The notes beneath the pieces were generated by a model that was not told the origin of the DNA, did no database searches, and saw nothing but the letters and a program-made list of their open reading frames with translations. Both the position numbers and the translations under genes were made by a program. Shown here one piece after another: positions 21,176 through 29,730 of a stretch of 64,000 nucleotides of DNA; positions within the stretch are counted from its first letter, which is position 1; every line of letters starts with the position of its first letter. Source of the stretch: Nonomuraea ceibae (GTDB lineage Bacteria > Actinomycetota > Actinomycetes > Streptosporangiales > Streptosporangiaceae). Location of the stretch: positions 1 through 64,000 of the forward strand of contig NZ_JAHKRO010000009.1 of the NCBI RefSeq assembly GCF_019396325.1, given 5' to 3'.

Positions 21176-21227
21176 CCCCGGCCTCACACCCCGGCCTCAC
21201 ACCCCGGCCTCACACCCCGGCCTCACA
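21176..21227. repeat. Four exact 13-bp tandem repeats
   Basis: The unit CCCCGGCCTCACA is repeated four times without change (21176, 21189, 21202, 21215). The last copy forms the left arm of the terminator hairpin at 21216-21251, and the other copies could pair with the same right arm, giving alternative registers. Confidence 0.9.
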
Positions 21228-21251
21228 CCCCGGCCGTGGTGTGAGGCCGGG
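21216..21251. terminator. Strong bidirectional hairpin between convergent genes
   Basis: CCCGGCCTCACACC (21216-21229) and GGTGTGAGGCCGGG (21238-21251) form a perfect 14-bp stem with an 8-nt loop, midway between the MBL gene stop (21128, +) and the TetR gene stop (21270, -). No T-tract on either side. Position and stability fit a bidirectional terminator. Confidence 0.65.
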
Positions 21252-21269
21252 TGCGGGGGGTGGGCTCGC

Positions 21270-21884
21270 TCAGGGGTGGGCTCGGGTCAGGGTGACCAGG
21301 GCGTCGGCCAGGAGGGTGGCCTGGCGTTCGCAGGCGGCCGGGTCGCCTGTCTCGGCGTACTCGAAGACGAGCCCGTCCATCCGGTGGATGAGGAAGCGCG
21401 TCAGCTCCCCGGTCGGCACGGCGGGCCGGATGCCGTCGGCGTCGGCGGCGGCGTCCAGGGCGGACCGGATGAGGTCGCCGCCGAGCGGCCCGTTGACGGC
21501 CTCCCACACGTCCTGGGAGCCGGGCAGCACGCTGTCCTTGTTGCGGATGACCCACATGGTCAGCTCCATGAGGGCCAGGTGCAGTCCGGGGTGGTCGCGG
21601 ATCCACCGCCAGTAGGTGGCGACGAGGGCGCGCAGGGTGGCCTCCAGCCCGGCGGCGGGGTCGAGGCCGTCGAAGGCGGCGCGCATGGTGGCGCCGGCGC
21701 GTTCCAGGACGAGCATGATGAGCTCGTCCTTGCCCCGGAAGCAGTAGTGGATGGTGGCGCGCGGCGTGCCGGCGCGTTCGGCGATGCGCCGGGTGGTGGC
21801 GTGCGCGAGCCCTTCCTCGGCGATCACCTCGATGGCCGCGTCGGCGATGAGCCGGCGCCGCTCCCCGGCCGGCAGGTACGTCAT
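21270..21884 (-). CDS. TetR-family transcriptional regulator
   Basis: 204 aa. N-terminal TetR helix-turn-helix: AAIEVIAEEGLAHATTRRIAERAGTPRATIHYCFRGKDEL (about residues 16-54, pieces quoted from a longer match), where IAERAGTPRATIHYCF is the recognition region. C-terminal ligand-binding domain is not assignable. The ATG overlaps the TGA of the upstream hydrolase gene (ATGA at 21881-21884), so the pair is one operon and the regulator probably controls the hydrolase and itself. Confidence 0.88.
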   Translation of the reverse strand: MTYLPAGERRRLIADAAIEVIAEEGLAHATTRRIAERAGTPRATIHYCFRGKDELIMLVLERAGATMRAAFDGLDPAAGLEATLRALVATYWRWIRDHPGLHLALMELTMWVIRNKDSVLPGSQDVWEAVNGPLGGDLIRSALDAAADADGIRPAVPTGELTRFLIHRMDGLVFEYAETGDPAACERQATLLADALVTLTRAHP

Positions 21885-22723
21885 GCGACGAACGCGCGCA
21901 GCAGGGAGAAGAACAGTTCGCCCTCGGTGTCGGGGACGAAGTGGCCGGAGCCCCCGAACACCTCCAGCCGGGCCCCGGGCACGCCGGCGGCGATCTCCTG
22001 GGCGGTGTCCAGGGGCGTGATCGGGTCGCGGGAGCCCGCCACGACGAGCGTCGGGCAGCGGATTGCGGCGAGCCGGTCGCGCAGGTCGAAGCGGGCGGTG
22101 GACATGAAGCTCATGGTCAGCTCCGGGTTGGGGGTCATGCGGGCCATCGCCTGGATGTCGGCCTCCGAGGGGAAGGCCGGGTCGGGGCTGTAGGCGGGGG
22201 CGCAGAGCCGTCCGAAGGCGGCGAACGTCTCCGGCGTGCCCTCGGTGAGGAACGCCTTGGCGGCCAGCGCGGCCTCCTCGCCCGCTTCGGCGCGGAAGCC
22301 CTCGACGACGCGGTCCACGTCCCAGCGGGCGACGGTGCTCTGCAGGATCAGTTTGGCGGGGTGGCCGGGGTGGCGGGCGGCGTAGTTCATGGCGACGGCG
22401 CCCCCCCAGGACCAGCCGAGGACGATCGGGCTGACGATGCCGAGGGTGTCGCAGAGGGCGCGTACGTCGTCGGCCCACTGGTCGAGGTGCCAGGTCGCCG
22501 GGTCGGAGTCCTGGCTGCGGCCGTTGCCGCGCTGGTCGACGTAGACGAGCTGGGCCACGTCGGCGAGCTGCCGGTAGGCGGGCTTGAAGATGGTGTGGTC
22601 GTGGCCGGGGCCGCCGTGCAGCAGCACGAGCGTGGGCTTCTCCCGCATCGTGCAGCCGTCGGGCTCCAGAGCGGCGCCTTCAACGTCGACGTACAGGGTG
22701 GTGCCGTTGACCTGGACTCGCAT
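21881..22723 (-). CDS. Alpha/beta hydrolase, proline iminopeptidase-like
   Basis: 280 aa. Alpha/beta-hydrolase fold: oxyanion motif HGGPGHDHT (about residues 37-45), DQRGNGRS (about 65-72), nucleophile elbow GWSWGG (Ser about 105), late Asp in AGSRDPITPLD and His in GSGHFVPD. HGGPG plus DQRGxGRS is typical of prolyl aminopeptidase-type (S33) enzymes. ATG 22723 has AAGGAG nine nt upstream; an ATG at 22747 would add eight residues. Co-transcribed with the TetR gene. Confidence 0.85.
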   Translation of the reverse strand: MRVQVNGTTLYVDVEGAALEPDGCTMREKPTLVLLHGGPGHDHTIFKPAYRQLADVAQLVYVDQRGNGRSQDSDPATWHLDQWADDVRALCDTLGIVSPIVLGWSWGGAVAMNYAARHPGHPAKLILQSTVARWDVDRVVEGFRAEAGEEAALAAKAFLTEGTPETFAAFGRLCAPAYSPDPAFPSEADIQAMARMTPNPELTMSFMSTARFDLRDRLAAIRCPTLVVAGSRDPITPLDTAQEIAAGVPGARLEVFGGSGHFVPDTEGELFFSLLRAFVA

Positions 22724-22754
22724 GGGACGAGCTCCTTCCGGAAGCAAATGGGCG

Positions 22755-22764
22755 CTTGGCCAAG
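22755..22764. promoter_or_regulatory. Palindrome upstream of the hydrolase/TetR operon
   Basis: CTTGGCCAAG is a perfect 10-bp palindrome 32 bp upstream of the hydrolase start. Short palindromes at this distance are typical TetR operators, so it is a candidate autoregulatory site. One site of this length is also possible by chance. Confidence 0.3.
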
Positions 22765-22796
22765 TCTTGCGGCGGCCCGGTTCCCGGACAAGGAAG

Positions 22797-22851
22797 GCGC
22801 TCCCCCCGGGCGGTGGTAGGGCAGGCCCTACCGCCGCCCGGGAGGGAGCGC
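22797..22851 (-). terminator. Long hairpin downstream of ileS
   Basis: GCGCTCCCCCCGGGCGGTGG (from 22797, arm ends 22822) pairs with the arm 22825-22851, giving about 26 bp interrupted by one bulged base and one G-T pair, with a 2-nt loop. It starts 9 nt after the ileS stop on the minus strand and ends well before the next minus-strand gene. Fits an ileS terminator without a T-tract. Confidence 0.65.
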
Positions 22852-22859
22852 GGGACGTC

Positions 22860-25800
22860 TCAGGCGCGGCGGAGCTGGAAGGTGAGCCCCAGGTCGGGGT
22901 CGGTGTGCTCGGGCAGGCCGGGCTCGGCGCCCTCGGTGACCGAGGAGGCCAGCACCTCGTCGGCGACCGAGCCGCCGCCCGAGCGCAGCGCCTGCGCCAG
23001 GTCCGGGCCCGAGGCCGTCCACCACAGGTCGATGCGGTCGGTGATGGACAGGCCGCTCGACTTGCGCGCGTCCTGCACCAGGCGGATGACCTCGCGCAGC
23101 AGCCCGGCGCGGCGCAGCTCGTCGGTCAGCTCCAGGTCGAGCGCGACCGTCTCGCCGGTGCCGGTGTCGACGGCGCCGGTCTCCACCGCCCAGCCGGAGC
23201 GCGGCTGCTCGGTGACGATGACCTCGTCCGGTCCGAGCTCGACCTGGCCGAGCTCGCCCGCGTCCACGGTCACCGCGGCGCCGGAGCGCAGCCCTCGGGC
23301 CAGCGCGGTGGCGTCGGCGGCGGCCACGGCGGCGGCCACGAGCTTGGTCTGGGACCCGAACCGCTTGCCGAGCGCCCGGAAGTTCGGCTTGACCGTGTAG
23401 GACACGAGATCGGCGCTGAAGCCGGACATGTCCTCCAAAGCCTGGACGTTCAGCTCGTCGGCGACCAGGTCACGCAGCTCGCCCGGCAGCGACGGCCAGC
23501 CCTGCGCGCCGACGAGGGCGCGGCCGAGCGGCTGACGCGTCTTGACGCCGGAGGAGGCGCGGGCCGAGCGGCCCAGCTCCACCAGCCGCCGCACCAGCGC
23601 CATCCGCTCCGACAGCGCAGGGTCGAGCAGGTCCTCGCGCACGGCCGGCCAGGAGGCCAGGTGCACCGAGGAGGGCGCGTCCTCGCCGCGCAGCACGTCC
23701 CACAGGTAGTCGGTGACGAACGGCGTCATCGGCGCCATCAGCCGCGTGACCGTCTCCAGGCACTCGTACAGAGTGGCGAACGCCTCCCGCGACCCCTGCC
23801 AGAACCGGCGGCGCGAGCGGCGCACGTACCAGTTGGACAGGTCGTCGAGGAACTCGGCCAGCCTGCGCCCGGCCCGCTGGGTGTCGTACTCGTCCAGCGC
23901 CGCCGTGACCTCGGCCACCGTGCGGTGCAGCTCGGCCAGCGCCCACCGGTCGAGCAGCGGGCGCTCGGCGGCCGGCGGGGCGTCGGCGAGCATGGCGGGC
24001 GACCACGACTCGGCGTTGGCGTACAGGGTGAAGAACGAGGCGGTGTTCCAGTAGGTCAGCAGGACCTTGCGGACGATCTCCTCCAGCGCGTTGTGGCCGA
24101 CCCGGCGGGCCGCCCACGGCGAGCCGGAGCAGGCCATGAACCAGCGCAGCGCGTCGGCGCCGTGCTGGTCCATCAGCGGCATCGGCTCCAGGATGTTGCC
24201 CAGGTGCTTGCTCATCTTGCGCCCGTCCTCGGCCAGGATGAGCCCCAGGCAGAGCACGTTCTCGTACGAGGACTGCCCGAACACCAGCGTGCCCACGGCC
24301 ATCAGCGAGTAGAACCACCCGCGCGTCTGGTCGGTGGCCTCGCAGATGAACTGCGCCGGGTAGACGCCCTCGGGCTTGCCGGGGCGGCCCCACTGGGCGA
24401 ACGGCATCGAGCCGGAGTCGTACCAGGCGTCGATGACGTCGGGCACCCGGCGGGCCTCGGCCGAGCACGTCGGGCAGGGGAAGGCCACGTCGTCGACGAA
24501 CGGCCGGTGCGGGTCGAGGGCCGACAGGTCCTGCCCGGCCAGCTCGCCCAGCTCGGCCAGCGAGCCGACGCAGGTCACGTGGCTCTCGTCGGCGGAGCAC
24601 ACCCACAGCGGCAGCGGCGTGCCCCAGTAGCGCGAGCGCGACAGCGCCCAGTCGACGTTGTTGCGCAGCCACTCGCCGAAGCGGCCCCACTTGACCGTGT
24701 CGGGGTACCAGTTGGTGCGGGCGTTCTCGGCCAGCATCTGGTCCTTGACCGCGGTGGTGCGGATGTACCACGACGGGAGCGCGTAGTAGAGCAGCGGCGT
24801 GTGGCAGCGCCAGCAGTGCGGGTAGCTGTGGTCGAAGTGGCCGCCGCGGAACAGCAGCCCGCGCCCGCGCAGGTCGCCGGTCAGCCGCTCGTCGGCGTCC
24901 TTGAAGAACACGCCGCCGACCATCGGCACGTCGTCCAGGAAGCGCCCGTCGGGGCCGATCGGGTTGACGACCGGCATGTCGTAGCGCTTGATGACGGCCA
25001 TGTCGTCGGCGCCGAAGGCGGGCGCCTGGTGGACCAGGCCGGTGCCGTCCTCGACGGTGACGTAGTCGCCGAGCACCACGTAGTGGGCGTCGGGGATGTC
25101 GACCAGCTCGAACGGCCGCTCGTACGTGGTGCGCTCCAGCTCGCGGCCGGTGAAGCGGGCCAGCTCCGTGGCGTCCTCGCCGAGCACGGCGGTCAGCAGC
25201 GGCTCGGCCACGACCAGCACCTCGCCGTCGGCGGTGCGGGCGGCGACGTACGTGACGTCGGGGTGCACGGCGACGGCGGTGTTGGACACCAGCGTCCACG
25301 GCGTGGTGGTCCAGATCAGCAGCGAGGCGCCCAGCTCGGCCAGCGGGCCGGAGGTCGCGGGCATGCGGACGTAGACCGACGGGCTGGTGACGGTCTCGTA
25401 GCCGCCGGGCTGGCCCAGCTCGTGGTCGGACAGGCCGGTGCCGCAGCGCGGACAGTAGGGCGTGATGCGGAAGTCGCGGAACAGCAGCCCCTTGTCGAAG
25501 ACGACCTTGAGCGACCACCACACGGCCTCGACGTAGGCCGGGTCCATGGTCCGGTAGGCCGTCGACAGGTCGATCCAGTAGCCCATCCGCTCGGTGAGCT
25601 GCTCGAACGCGTCGACGTGGCGCAGCACGGACTCGCGGCACTTGGCGTTGAACTCGGCGATGCCGTAGGCCTCGATGTCGCGCTTGCCGGACAGGCCGAG
25701 CTCTTTCTCGATGCCGACCTCGACGGGCAGGCCGTGGCAGTCCCAGCCGGCCTTGCGGGGGACGCTGAAGCCGCGCATCGACTTGTAGCGCGGGAACAGG

Positions 25801-26009
25801 TCCTTGAACACGCGCGCCTCGACGTGGTGCACGCCGGGCAGGCCGTTGGCGGTGGGCGGGCCCTCGTAGAAGACCCAGGACGGGTTGCCCTCGTTCTGCT
25901 GGATCGAGCGCTCGAAGATCTTCCCGTCCCGCCAGCGGTCCAGGACCTCGCGCTCGAGCGCGGGCAGGTCGACCTGCGCGGGAAGAGAGCGGAATGATGG
26001 CGAAGACAT
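22860..26009 (-). CDS. ileS: Isoleucyl-tRNA synthetase
   Basis: Class I aminoacyl-tRNA synthetase charging tRNA-Ile. 1049 aa. ATG 26009 follows GGAGG; the frame is open 59 codons further upstream but that stretch is the T-box leader. Signature motifs: GPPTANGLPGVHHVEARVFK (HIGH-like, here G-V-H-H, about residues 48-67), KMSKHLGN (KMSKS class) near residue 595, and the editing domain between. Length and layout fit the long actinobacterial/eukaryote-like IleS type, as opposed to the E. coli type. Confidence 0.95.
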   Translation of the reverse strand: MSSPSFRSLPAQVDLPALEREVLDRWRDGKIFERSIQQNEGNPSWVFYEGPPTANGLPGVHHVEARVFKDLFPRYKSMRGFSVPRKAGWDCHGLPVEVGIEKELGLSGKRDIEAYGIAEFNAKCRESVLRHVDAFEQLTERMGYWIDLSTAYRTMDPAYVEAVWWSLKVVFDKGLLFRDFRITPYCPRCGTGLSDHELGQPGGYETVTSPSVYVRMPATSGPLAELGASLLIWTTTPWTLVSNTAVAVHPDVTYVAARTADGEVLVVAEPLLTAVLGEDATELARFTGRELERTTYERPFELVDIPDAHYVVLGDYVTVEDGTGLVHQAPAFGADDMAVIKRYDMPVVNPIGPDGRFLDDVPMVGGVFFKDADERLTGDLRGRGLLFRGGHFDHSYPHCWRCHTPLLYYALPSWYIRTTAVKDQMLAENARTNWYPDTVKWGRFGEWLRNNVDWALSRSRYWGTPLPLWVCSADESHVTCVGSLAELGELAGQDLSALDPHRPFVDDVAFPCPTCSAEARRVPDVIDAWYDSGSMPFAQWGRPGKPEGVYPAQFICEATDQTRGWFYSLMAVGTLVFGQSSYENVLCLGLILAEDGRKMSKHLGNILEPMPLMDQHGADALRWFMACSGSPWAARRVGHNALEEIVRKVLLTYWNTASFFTLYANAESWSPAMLADAPPAAERPLLDRWALAELHRTVAEVTAALDEYDTQRAGRRLAEFLDDLSNWYVRRSRRRFWQGSREAFATLYECLETVTRLMAPMTPFVTDYLWDVLRGEDAPSSVHLASWPAVREDLLDPALSERMALVRRLVELGRSARASSGVKTRQPLGRALVGAQGWPSLPGELRDLVADELNVQALEDMSGFSADLVSYTVKPNFRALGKRFGSQTKLVAAAVAAADATALARGLRSGAAVTVDAGELGQVELGPDEVIVTEQPRSGWAVETGAVDTGTGETVALDLELTDELRRAGLLREVIRLVQDARKSSGLSITDRIDLWWTASGPDLAQALRSGGGSVADEVLASSVTEGAEPGLPEHTDPDLGLTFQLRRA

Positions 26010-26215
26010 TTCGGGTGGGACCTCCACGCGTCGACTGGACGGACCGGCGTGAAGGGACGAAGCCGCACGGGCTCCGCGGTACCACCCTTCTTGGCCCCTG
26101 AGGGGCCCTCTTCGTTTGGCTGCTGCCGGGTCTAGTGAGCTCGAGGCGAGCCGTTCTTCCGGCGGCTCCGGGGTGATATCCCTCACACGAGGGCCCCATC
26201 AACGCCTTGCAGCTT
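26010..26215 (-). promoter_or_regulatory. T-box riboswitch of ileS, translational type
   Basis: Reading the minus strand, the leader contains the T-box core AGGGTGGTACCGCGG (26088-26074), whose TGG pairs with the tRNA acceptor end. Upstream is a compact Stem I with GGATATCACC; the Ile codon ATC at 26177-26175 is the likely specifier. The core can form an antisequestrator with CCCTTC downstream. GGGTGGTACC (26087-26078) can alternatively pair, nine of ten positions, with GGTCCCACCC (26022-26013) which abuts the ileS ribosome binding site GGAGG. There is no terminator T-tract. This fits translational control by uncharged tRNA-Ile, known for actinobacterial ileS. Confidence 0.88.
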
Positions 26216-26372
26216 CACACCTTAACGCAGAGCGGAGGCCGGTCGCTTCCGCCTTTCCTCGTGCCGTGGAAGTGCCTGCAAGCGACAAAGTTGTGGGAAT
26301 GGAGTCCACTGAGCAGGAGTGAGAACTGCGGGGCGGGATAGTACGGCAGAGGTAAACCGTCCGGCGGGTCGT

Positions 26373-26401
26373 TTGCCGTTCCGTTATCGGAGACCTAAGC
26401 T
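26373..26401 (+). promoter_or_regulatory. Candidate sigma-70-type promoter for dksA-like/lspA/rluD
   Basis: TTGCCG (26373-26378), a 17-nt spacer and TAAGCT (26396-26401) resemble a principal-sigma promoter. The expected start near 26408 would give a leader of about 35 nt before ATG 26442. The remainder of the 26216-26441 stretch (ileS promoter region on the other strand) shows no other clear site. Confidence 0.45.
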
Positions 26402-26441
26402 GCCCGCACCATTCACGGCCTTGATCAGCATGGAGGCAGCC

Positions 26442-26834
26442 ATGGTGGCAGTCACGCAGACCACCGCAACACCGTCGATGTGGTCGAAACAGGAGCTGGC
26501 CGAGGTACGCGGCAGTCTGCAGACGGAGATCGACGAGCTCAACGCCGACATCCGCCGCCACGAGACGGAGATCGCCTCGGGTGACGTCACCCAGGGAGCG
26601 GGCGACGACCAGGCGGACGCCGGCGCCAAGACGTACGAGCGGGAACGCGAGATCGCCCTTACCCTGAATGCACGCGACCTGGTCGCGCAGAACGAACGTG
26701 CGATCGCCAGGATCGACGCAGGGACCTATGGAGTGTGCGAATCGTGCCACAAGCCGATCGGCAAGGAACGCCTTCAGGCGTTCCCGAGGGCGACGCTGTG
26801 CGTGGCCTGCAAGCAGAAGGAGGAACGCCGGTAG
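26442..26834 (+). CDS. TraR/DksA-type C4 zinc finger protein
   Basis: 130 aa DksA/TraR-family protein. N-terminal helical coiled-coil region (about residues 12-85) and the C4 zinc finger CESCHKPIGKERLQAFPRAT...CVAC (first pair Cys-x2-Cys about residue 102, second pair about 123). DksA proteins act in the RNA polymerase secondary channel, but the coiled-coil tip acidic pair cannot be judged here. ATG 26442 is preferred because GGAGG (26432-26436) precedes it by 5 nt; ATG 26430 is an alternative. Conserved position between ileS and lspA. Confidence 0.88.
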   Translation: MVAVTQTTATPSMWSKQELAEVRGSLQTEIDELNADIRRHETEIASGDVTQGAGDDQADAGAKTYEREREIALTLNARDLVAQNERAIARIDAGTYGVCESCHKPIGKERLQAFPRATLCVACKQKEERR

Positions 26835-27388
26835 CAGGCGGGCGCCGGGGCCGCCTGATCGCGGTCCTGGCCTGCCTGGCGGCCGTCCTGTACGTGTCCG
26901 ACCTCGTCACCAAGACGGTGGTGCTGCGGACGCTGGAGGGCGAGCCGCCGCTGGTCGTCATCCCGGGAGTCCTGCAGTTCCGGGTGATCTTCAACTCCGG
27001 GGCCGCCTTCAGCATCGGCACCGGGATGACGTTCGTCTTCACCTTCATCGCCGCCGGCGTGGTCGTCGCGATCATCCGCACGGCGCGCAAGCTCCGCAGC
27101 ATGCCCTGGGCGATCACGCTCGGGCTGCTGCTGGGCGGCGCGCTCGGCAACCTCACCGACCGGCTGTTGCGCTACCCTTCCGGTTTCGGCAGGTCCACCC
27201 AGTTCCAGGGGCACGTGGTCGACTTCGTCGAGGTGCTGCCCGGCAACTTCCCGGTGATCGACTACTTCCCGGTGTTCAACGTCGCCGACTCGGCGATCGT
27301 GTGCGGCGGCATCGTGGCGGTCGTCCTGGCCTGGCGTGGCTACCAGATCGACGGAACGAGGGAGGGCAAGAGTGGCCGAGCAGCGTAG
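26798..27388 (+). CDS. lspA: Lipoprotein signal peptidase LspA
   Basis: Type II signal peptidase, an inner-membrane aspartyl protease cleaving prolipoproteins. About 196 aa with four transmembrane segments. Catalytic Asp residues lie in [10 protein letters not shown] and [14 protein letters not shown] and FNSGAAFS are further family motifs. No ATG exists near the first membrane segment; GTG 26798 (GAGGG seven nt upstream) is the best start and overlaps the preceding gene by 37 nt. A shorter, non-canonical start nearer 26840 cannot be excluded. Overlaps rluD by 17 nt. Confidence 0.9.
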   Translation: MRGLQAEGGTPVAGGRRGRLIAVLACLAAVLYVSDLVTKTVVLRTLEGEPPLVVIPGVLQFRVIFNSGAAFSIGTGMTFVFTFIAAGVVVAIIRTARKLRSMPWAITLGLLLGGALGNLTDRLLRYPSGFGRSTQFQGHVVDFVEVLPGNFPVIDYFPVFNVADSAIVCGGIVAVVLAWRGYQIDGTREGKSGRAA

Positions 27389-28301
27389 TCTGCCCGTGCC
27401 CGACGGGCTGGAGGGCGAGCGGCTCGACGCCGCGCTCTCCCGGCTGTTCGGATTCTCGCGCACCCGCGCGGCCGAGCTCATCGGCGCCGGGGAGGTCATG
27501 GTCGACGGCCGCGAGCCGGCCAAGTCCGACCGGGTCCACGCCGGAGCCTGGCTGGAGGTGACGCTGCCGCCTCCGGTGGCGACCCCGATGCCGGTGGCCG
27601 AGCCCGTCCCAGGCATGACGATCGTGTACGAGGACGACGACATCGTCGTGGTCAACAAGCCGATCGGCGTCGCCGCCCACCCGACCGTCGGCTGGACCGG
27701 CCCGACCGTGATCGGCGGCCTGCTCGGCGCCGGCCACACGATCGCCACCAGCGGCGCGGCCGAGCGGCAGGGCATCGTGCACCGCCTCGACGCCAACACC
27801 ACCGGGGCGATGGCCGTGGCCAAGAGCGAGCACGCCTACTCCTTCCTCAAGCGCGCCTTCAAGGAGCGCACCGTCGACAAGCGCTACCACGCGCTGGTCC
27901 AGGGGCATCCCGACCCGTTCCGGGGCACCGTCGACGCGCCGATCGACCGCCACCCCTCGGGTGACGGCAGGTTCGCGGTGGTCGCGGGCGGCAAGCCGTC
28001 CATCACCCACTACGACACGATCGAGGCGTTCCGGGCGGCCTCGCTGCTCGACATCAAGCTGGAGACCGGCCGCACCCACCAGATCCGGGTGCACATGTCC
28101 GCGCTGCGCCACCCGTGCGTCGGCGACCTCATGTACGGCGCCGACCCGACGATCGCCGCCCGGCTGGGCGTCACCCGGCAGTGGCTGCACGCGGTGTCGC
28201 TCGGGTTCGAGCACCCTTCCAGCGGCGAGTGGATGTCGTTCACCACCGACTACCCGGACGACCTGCGCCACGCGCTCGACGTCGTGCGCGCCGAGTCCTA
28301 G
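27372..28301 (+). CDS. rluD: RluA/RluD-family 23S rRNA pseudouridine synthase
   Basis: 309 aa. N-terminal S4 RNA-binding domain ([20 protein letters not shown], about residues 17-36), then the pseudouridine synthase domain with catalytic Asp in [12 protein letters not shown] (about residue 141) and the KRYHALVQG and [10 protein letters not shown] motifs. GTG 27372 is preceded by GGAGGG and lies inside the end of lspA. RluD class modifies helix 69 of 23S rRNA; exact target is inferred from synteny. Ends 4 bp from the convergent kinase gene, with no terminator visible. Confidence 0.92.
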   Translation: MAEQRSLPVPDGLEGERLDAALSRLFGFSRTRAAELIGAGEVMVDGREPAKSDRVHAGAWLEVTLPPPVATPMPVAEPVPGMTIVYEDDDIVVVNKPIGVAAHPTVGWTGPTVIGGLLGAGHTIATSGAAERQGIVHRLDANTTGAMAVAKSEHAYSFLKRAFKERTVDKRYHALVQGHPDPFRGTVDAPIDRHPSGDGRFAVVAGGKPSITHYDTIEAFRAASLLDIKLETGRTHQIRVHMSALRHPCVGDLMYGADPTIAARLGVTRQWLHAVSLGFEHPSSGEWMSFTTDYPDDLRHALDVVRAES

Positions 28302-28305
28302 CCGG

Positions 28306-29721
28306 TCAGGTCTTCTCCGCCTTTTTTGCGTTCTTCGCGTTCTTGGCGGACTTCGCGGACTTGCCGGGCTTCTCGGGATGGGCCTGCGCCTGGTCGCCGC
28401 CGTCCGGCTCCGGGTCCACCTGACCGGGCTTGGTCGGCGACGGGCCGTCCGGCTCGTCCGTGCCTTCGGGGTTCTCCGGCTCCTGGGGGTCGGCGGAGTC
28501 GCTGGGCTTGGGGGACTTCGTGGGCTTCGGGTCGGGCTTGCGGTCCGACGGGCGGTCCGACGGTCTCGCCTGCTTGCCGGTCTCCTCGTCGCGCGGTGTC
28601 GCGTACGTGGGGTCGGAGCCGGTGGGCGGGAGGCCGGAGCGCGGGGACGACGACGGCGCGTCGGCGGGGGACGAGGGTTCGGCGGGCCCGGCGGAGCTGG
28701 GCGTGCTCACCACGGCCGGCACGGCGGGCGGTCTGGCCGTCTCCGGCGGCCGGTTCGACCACCACGCCCACCCGCCCGTCACCAGCGCCACCAGCAGCGA
28801 CCCGACGCCGAGCGCGAGCAGCGGCGGCCGGGTGCGGCCCGGCGGCGGCTCGGCCTGCGGCGCCGGGACCGGCACCGGGACGGGCCCCGTCGGCTCCGGC
28901 GGGCTGCCCGCGATGATCGCCGTCAGCCGCGCCTCCGCCTCCTCCAGCGACATCCGCTCCGCCGGGTCCTTGCGCAGCAGCCCGAGCAGCACCGGGGCCA
29001 GCACCCCCGCCCGCGCCAGCGGAGCCGGCTCCGCGTGCATGACCGCGCCCAGCGTGGCCAGCGCGTTCGAGCGGTGAAAGGGGGAGTGGCCCTCCACCGC
29101 GACGTACATCGTCACGCCCAGCGACCACAGGTCCGACTCCGGGCGCGCCTGCCCGCCCGCCGCCCGCTCCGGCGCCATGAACGCCGGCGTGCCGATCAGC
29201 ATCCCGGTGCGGGTGACCGGGGCCTCGTCCTCGGTGGTCGCGATGCCGAAATCCGTCAGCACCGCCCGGCCGTCCTCGGTCAGCAGCACGTTGTCGGGCT
29301 TGACGTCACGGTGCAGCACCCCGGCCGTGTGCGCGGCCCGCAGCGCCTCCAGCAGTTGCAGCCCCAGGTGCGCGGCCTCGGCGGGGGACATCGGGCCGTC
29401 GTCGCGCACCAGCTCGCCCAGCGTGCGGGAGCGGACGAGCTGCATCACGATCCACGGGTGCCCGTGCTCCTCCAGCACGTCGTAGACGGCCGCCACGCAC
29501 GGATGGGCCACCCGCCCGGCCGCTCGCGCCTCGCGGAACGTCCGGGTGGTGAACACCTCGCGTTCCGGCCCTGTCAGCTCGGGGGGCGGGAGGACCTCCT
29601 TCAGGGCCACGTCCCTGCCGAGCACCTCGTCGTGCGCCTGCCACACGGTGCCCATGCCGCCACGGCCGATCGTCCGCACCAGCCGGTAGCGGCCCCCAAC
29701 AATCCCCGCAGAATCGGACAT
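28306..29721 (-). CDS. Eukaryotic-type Ser/Thr protein kinase without sensor domain
   Basis: 471 aa PASTA-less Hanks-type kinase. Kinase domain about residues 11-265: glycine loop IGRGGMGTVW, Lys in VALKEV, catalytic loop HRDVKPDN, DFG motif, APE-type MAPER. One transmembrane segment (LLALGVGSLLVALVTGGWAWW, about 303-323) leads to an extracellular Ser/Pro/Asp-rich tail ending in a Lys/Ala run (KSAKSAKNAKNAKKAEKT). It lacks the folded extracellular domain of the two kinases at 31551 and 33475. Starts 9 nt after azlD, so it appears to be the last gene of the minus-strand operon. Confidence 0.92.
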   Translation of the reverse strand: MSDSAGIVGGRYRLVRTIGRGGMGTVWQAHDEVLGRDVALKEVLPPPELTGPEREVFTTRTFREARAAGRVAHPCVAAVYDVLEEHGHPWIVMQLVRSRTLGELVRDDGPMSPAEAAHLGLQLLEALRAAHTAGVLHRDVKPDNVLLTEDGRAVLTDFGIATTEDEAPVTRTGMLIGTPAFMAPERAAGGQARPESDLWSLGVTMYVAVEGHSPFHRSNALATLGAVMHAEPAPLARAGVLAPVLLGLLRKDPAERMSLEEAEARLTAIIAGSPPEPTGPVPVPVPAPQAEPPPGRTRPPLLALGVGSLLVALVTGGWAWWSNRPPETARPPAVPAVVSTPSSAGPAEPSSPADAPSSSPRSGLPPTGSDPTYATPRDEETGKQARPSDRPSDRKPDPKPTKSPKPSDSADPQEPENPEGTDEPDGPSPTKPGQVDPEPDGGDQAQAHPEKPGKSAKSAKNAKNAKKAEKT

Positions 29722-29730
29722 GCGGGGCGC

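Noticed and set aside
21176-21251. Tandem repeats considered as a CRISPR array
   Set aside because: Units are 13 bp and contiguous without spacers; no cas genes nearby.
22584-25997. Plus-strand open frame of about 1137 codons across ileS
   Set aside because: Shadow of ileS; the product is Gln/His/Arg/Val low complexity without motifs, while ileS on the minus strand has complete signatures.
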